This document shows, piece after piece, positions 15,279-17,489 of a stretch of DNA of 17,489 nt; position 1 is the stretch's first letter, and every line of letters starts with the position of its first letter. The stretch comes from Bacteriovoracaceae bacterium UBA2428 (GTDB taxonomy: Bacteria; Bdellovibrionota; UBA2428), in contig DDRA01000180.1 of the NCBI GenBank assembly GCA_002343545.1, positions 1 through 17,489 on the forward strand, given 5' to 3'. The notes beneath the pieces are model-generated. The model was given only the letters and a program-made list of their open reading frames with translations. It was not told where the DNA came from and did not search any database. A program made the position numbers and the translations under genes.

Positions 15279-16877
15279 GTGATCAGCACTTCCGGTCTCA
15301 GCATCCAATTCGGCGGCCGCAAACTCTTCGAGGACGTGAACGTCAAGTTCCTCCCGGGCAACTGCTACGGCCTCATCGGCGCGAACGGCGCCGGCAAGTC
15401 GACCTTCCTCAAGATCCTCTCGGGCGACGTCGAGCCGACGGCGGGGATGGTGCATCGCGAGCCGGGGTCGACGCTCTCGTTCCTGCGGCAGGATCACTTC
15501 GCATTCGACGAGATCCCCGTCCTCCAGGTCGTGCTCATGGGGCACGAGCGTCTCTACGCCGTGACCAAAGAGAAGGACGCGCTCTACGCGAAACCCGATT
15601 TCTCCGAGGCCGACGGCGTGCGCGCCTCCGAGCTCGAAACGCGCTTCGCCGAGCTGAACGGTTGGGAGGCCGAGTCCGACGCCGCGCTCATGCTCGCGGG
15701 CCTGGGCATCGGGACCGGCTACCACGAAAAACTCATGAAGGAGCTGACGGGCGGCGAGAAGGTCAAGGTCCTGCTCGCGCAGGCGCTCTTCGGCCAGCCC
15801 GACGTCCTCCTGCTCGACGAACCGACGAACCACCTGGACATCTTCGCGATTCGCTGGCTCGAGGACTTCCTGCAGAACTACGAGCGCACGGTCATCGTCG
15901 TTTCGCACGATCGCCACTTCATGAACAAGGTCTGCTCGCACATCGCCGACGTCGATTTCGGCAAGATCACGACGTACACGGGTAACTACGAGTTCTGGAA
16001 GCGCTCCTCCGAACTCGCCCAGCGCCTGCGCTCCGACGAGAACAAACGCAACGCCGAGAAGGCCGAGGAGCTCAAGGCCTTCATCGCGCGCTTCAGCGCG
16101 AACGCGTCCAAGTCGCGCCAGGCGACTTCGCGCGCCAAGCAGCTCGAGAAGCTCGATCTCTCGGAGCTTCCGGTGTCATCGCGCCGGCAGCCCTTCGTGG
16201 GCTTCGAGCCCAAGCGCGAGGCCGGCAAGGACGTGCTCGTCGTGGACGGCCTCACCAAGCGCATCGACGGCGAGCTCCTGCTCAAGGACATCCGTTTCAC
16301 CGTCAAGAAGGGCGACAAGATCGCGCTCGTCGGCAAGTCCGACCTTGCGCGCACGACGCTCTTCAAGATCCTGAACGGCGAGATGGCGGCCGACGCGGGA
16401 ACTTTCGCGATCGGCGGCACGATCACGCCGGGCTACTTTCCGGTCGATAACTCGAGCTACTTCGATAACTCCGACGCGAACCTCGTCGATTGGCTGCGCC
16501 AGTACTCGCCCGATCCCGACGAGTCTTTCCTGCGCGGTTTCCTGGGCCGCATGCTTTTCAGTCGCGACGAAGTCTTCAAGAAGACGAAGGTTCTCTCGGG
16601 AGGGGAACGAGTGCGCTGCATGCTTTCCAAGCTCATGCTCGCGCAGCCGAACCTCTTGTTCCTGGACGAACCCACGAGCCACTTGGACCTCGAGGCGGTG
16701 AACGCGCTGAACGACGGTCTCCAGCGCTACAAGGGAACGATCATTTTCACCTCGCACGATCACGAACTCGTGCAGACGGTCGCCGACCGCATCATCGACA
16801 TCGACGTCACGCTCAAGGCGGACAAGTACATCACGTACGACGATTACATCGAAGAACAGCGCGCGGCTTTGTCTTGA
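15279..16877 (+). CDS. ABC-F family ATPase, YbiT-like, with degenerate second Walker A
   Basis: This 532-residue protein has two ABC ATPase domains and no membrane segment, the layout of ABC-F ribosome-associated factors. Domain 1 is canonical: Walker A GANGAGKST (34-42), Gln71 in the Q-loop, signature TGGEK (157-161), Walker B LLLDEP (177-182) and His210. The linker helices (about 232-315) carry FSANASKSRQATSRAKQLEKL-like sequence, very close to E. coli YbiT, and should contact P-site tRNA. Domain 2 is unusual: its Walker A reads GKSDLARTT (352-360), with Arg358 where the lysine belongs, and the Q-loop position reads YFPVD. Signature SGGER (440-444), Walker B FLDEP (461-465) and His493 are intact. 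The start is GTG; no in-frame ATG precedes the Walker A motif. Monocistronic, ended by a hairpin terminator. A role in relieving stalled or stressed ribosomes is inferred from the family. Confidence 0.93.
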   Translation: MISTSGLSIQFGGRKLFEDVNVKFLPGNCYGLIGANGAGKSTFLKILSGDVEPTAGMVHREPGSTLSFLRQDHFAFDEIPVLQVVLMGHERLYAVTKEKDALYAKPDFSEADGVRASELETRFAELNGWEAESDAALMLAGLGIGTGYHEKLMKELTGGEKVKVLLAQALFGQPDVLLLDEPTNHLDIFAIRWLEDFLQNYERTVIVVSHDRHFMNKVCSHIADVDFGKITTYTGNYEFWKRSSELAQRLRSDENKRNAEKAEELKAFIARFSANASKSRQATSRAKQLEKLDLSELPVSSRRQPFVGFEPKREAGKDVLVVDGLTKRIDGELLLKDIRFTVKKGDKIALVGKSDLARTTLFKILNGEMAADAGTFAIGGTITPGYFPVDNSSYFDNSDANLVDWLRQYSPDPDESFLRGFLGRMLFSRDEVFKKTKVLSGGERVRCMLSKLMLAQPNLLFLDEPTSHLDLEAVNALNDGLQRYKGTIIFTSHDHELVQTVADRIIDIDVTLKADKYITYDDYIEEQRAALS

Positions 16878-16883
16878 AGAGGA

Positions 16884-16908
16884 AAAGGGCGTCTCGCCGA
16901 CGCCCTTT
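16884..16908. terminator. Bidirectional intrinsic terminator between the ABC-F and helicase genes
   Basis: A perfect 10-bp stem (AAAGGGCGTC / GACGCCCTTT, loop TCGCC) begins 7 nt after the ABC-F stop and ends 6 nt before the helicase stop. The A-run on the left arm and T-rich TTTCTT on the right give a U-rich tail in either direction, so it can serve both convergent genes. Confidence 0.85.
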
Positions 16909-16913
16909 CTTCC

Positions 16914-17489
16914 CTACTTAGGCAGGAGCTTTTTCCACCACGAGGTCTTCTCGGGCGGGGCCGCTTCTTTCGGGGCCCCCGAGCGTCCGCCGGAAGCCGG
17001 CTTCGGGTGCCGAGACTCGCCGCCGCCGTGCGAGCGACGGCCGCCGCCTTGCGCGCCACGGCTCGAACGAGCTTCGCCGCCGCCGCGACCTTGGGGAGTC
17101 GACGGGCCGCGCGACCCGTGCTGCGCGCGGGGAGCGTTCGCGGAACCCGAAGCGTTTCCGCTCGGCCGGTGGCCGGGCGCCCGGCCTTCCGTCGCACGTT
17201 CGCCTTCCGGGCGATGACCCGGGGCGCGCCCGCGCTCGCCGCCGCGCGGAGAACCGGAGCGGCCTTGGCCGCGGGAACTTTGTTGACGTCCGCCGCCGCG
17301 GGGCGGGCGATCTTCGCGCGGGGGAGCCGCCTGGCCGATCGACTCGAAGCCGGGGTAGGGACCGTCGACGACGCGGATCTTGAGTCGGATCAAACGCTCG
17401 ATGTCGCGAAGGTAAGGGCGCTCGTCCGTCGCGCAGAAGGAGAGGGCGGTGCCCTCGGCGCCGGCGCGGGCCGTGCGGCCGATCCGGTG
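16914..17489 (-). CDS. DEAD-box ATP-dependent RNA helicase (RhlE-like), C-terminal fragment
   Basis: The reading frame enters at the right edge with [10 protein letters not shown], motif VI of DEAD-box helicases, and continues through [23 protein letters not shown], the usual end of the second RecA-like domain. The visible 191 residues therefore lack motifs Q to V, which lie beyond the window. From about residue 50 the protein is a long Gly/Arg/Ser/Pro-rich, strongly basic tail of about 140 residues with RGG-like stretches, closing with [11 protein letters not shown]. Such tails in RhlE-type helicases bind RNA non-specifically and help remodel structured RNA or ribosome intermediates. TTG at 17393 is an internal codon, not the start. 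The stop is TAG at 16914-16916, facing the ABC-F gene across a shared terminator. Confidence 0.93.
   Translation of the reverse strand, partial: HRIGRTARAGAEGTALSFCATDERPYLRDIERLIRLKIRVVDGPYPGFESIGQAAPPREDRPPRGGGRQQSSRGQGRSGSPRGGERGRAPGHRPEGERATEGRAPGHRPSGNASGSANAPRAQHGSRGPSTPQGRGGGEARSSRGAQGGGRRSHGGGESRHPKPASGGRSGAPKEAAPPEKTSWWKKLLPK

Overview
The window is about 17.5 kb of high-GC, densely coded DNA with eleven genes and no RNA gene, insertion sequence, phage gene or CRISPR array that I can see. It comes from a Gram-negative bacterium: there are two lipoproteins with clear lipoboxes, a periplasmic Cys-rich protein with a signal peptide, and a sensor kinase with a periplasmic loop. The large FN3/TIG/GLUG surface lipoprotein and the big unclassifiable secreted protein recall Bdellovibrionota or other former deltaproteobacterial genomes, but that placement is a low-confidence impression.

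Layout. 2-478 (+) is the C-terminal end of an Old Yellow Enzyme family reductase. 571-3495 (+) encodes a 974-residue secreted protein of unknown function. It ends 18 bp short of a minus-strand cluster read from 6927 down to 3514: a small secreted Cys-rich protein, an OmpR-type response regulator, its histidine kinase (GTGA overlap) and an M48 zinc metalloprotease lipoprotein. The content resembles an envelope-stress module analogous to Cpx. A strong hairpin lies between the first two genes.

7055-12745 (-) encodes a 1896-residue lipoprotein with a twin-arginine-like signal, a series of FN3-like domains including a tandem duplication of about 295 residues, an IPT/TIG domain and a C-terminal GLUG-type repeat region. 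Divergent from it, 12885-13850 (+) encodes a DUF3445/HODM-type haem protein. Its stop codon overlaps the stop of a convergent minus-strand pair (15135-13847): a TPR-like protein translationally coupled to an ACT-domain protein.

15279-16877 (+) encodes a YbiT-like ABC-F ATPase whose second Walker A motif is degenerate. A 10-bp bidirectional terminator hairpin separates it from a convergent DEAD-box RNA helicase (RhlE-like), present only from motif VI to its long Gly/Arg-rich tail and running off the right edge.

The most interesting parts are the four-gene putative envelope-stress cluster, the Tat-like signal on a giant surface lipoprotein, the unclassified 974-residue secreted protein and the asymmetric ABC-F protein. 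I see no obvious defence or mobile system. Functional statements rest on motif recognition by eye; no database search was run.
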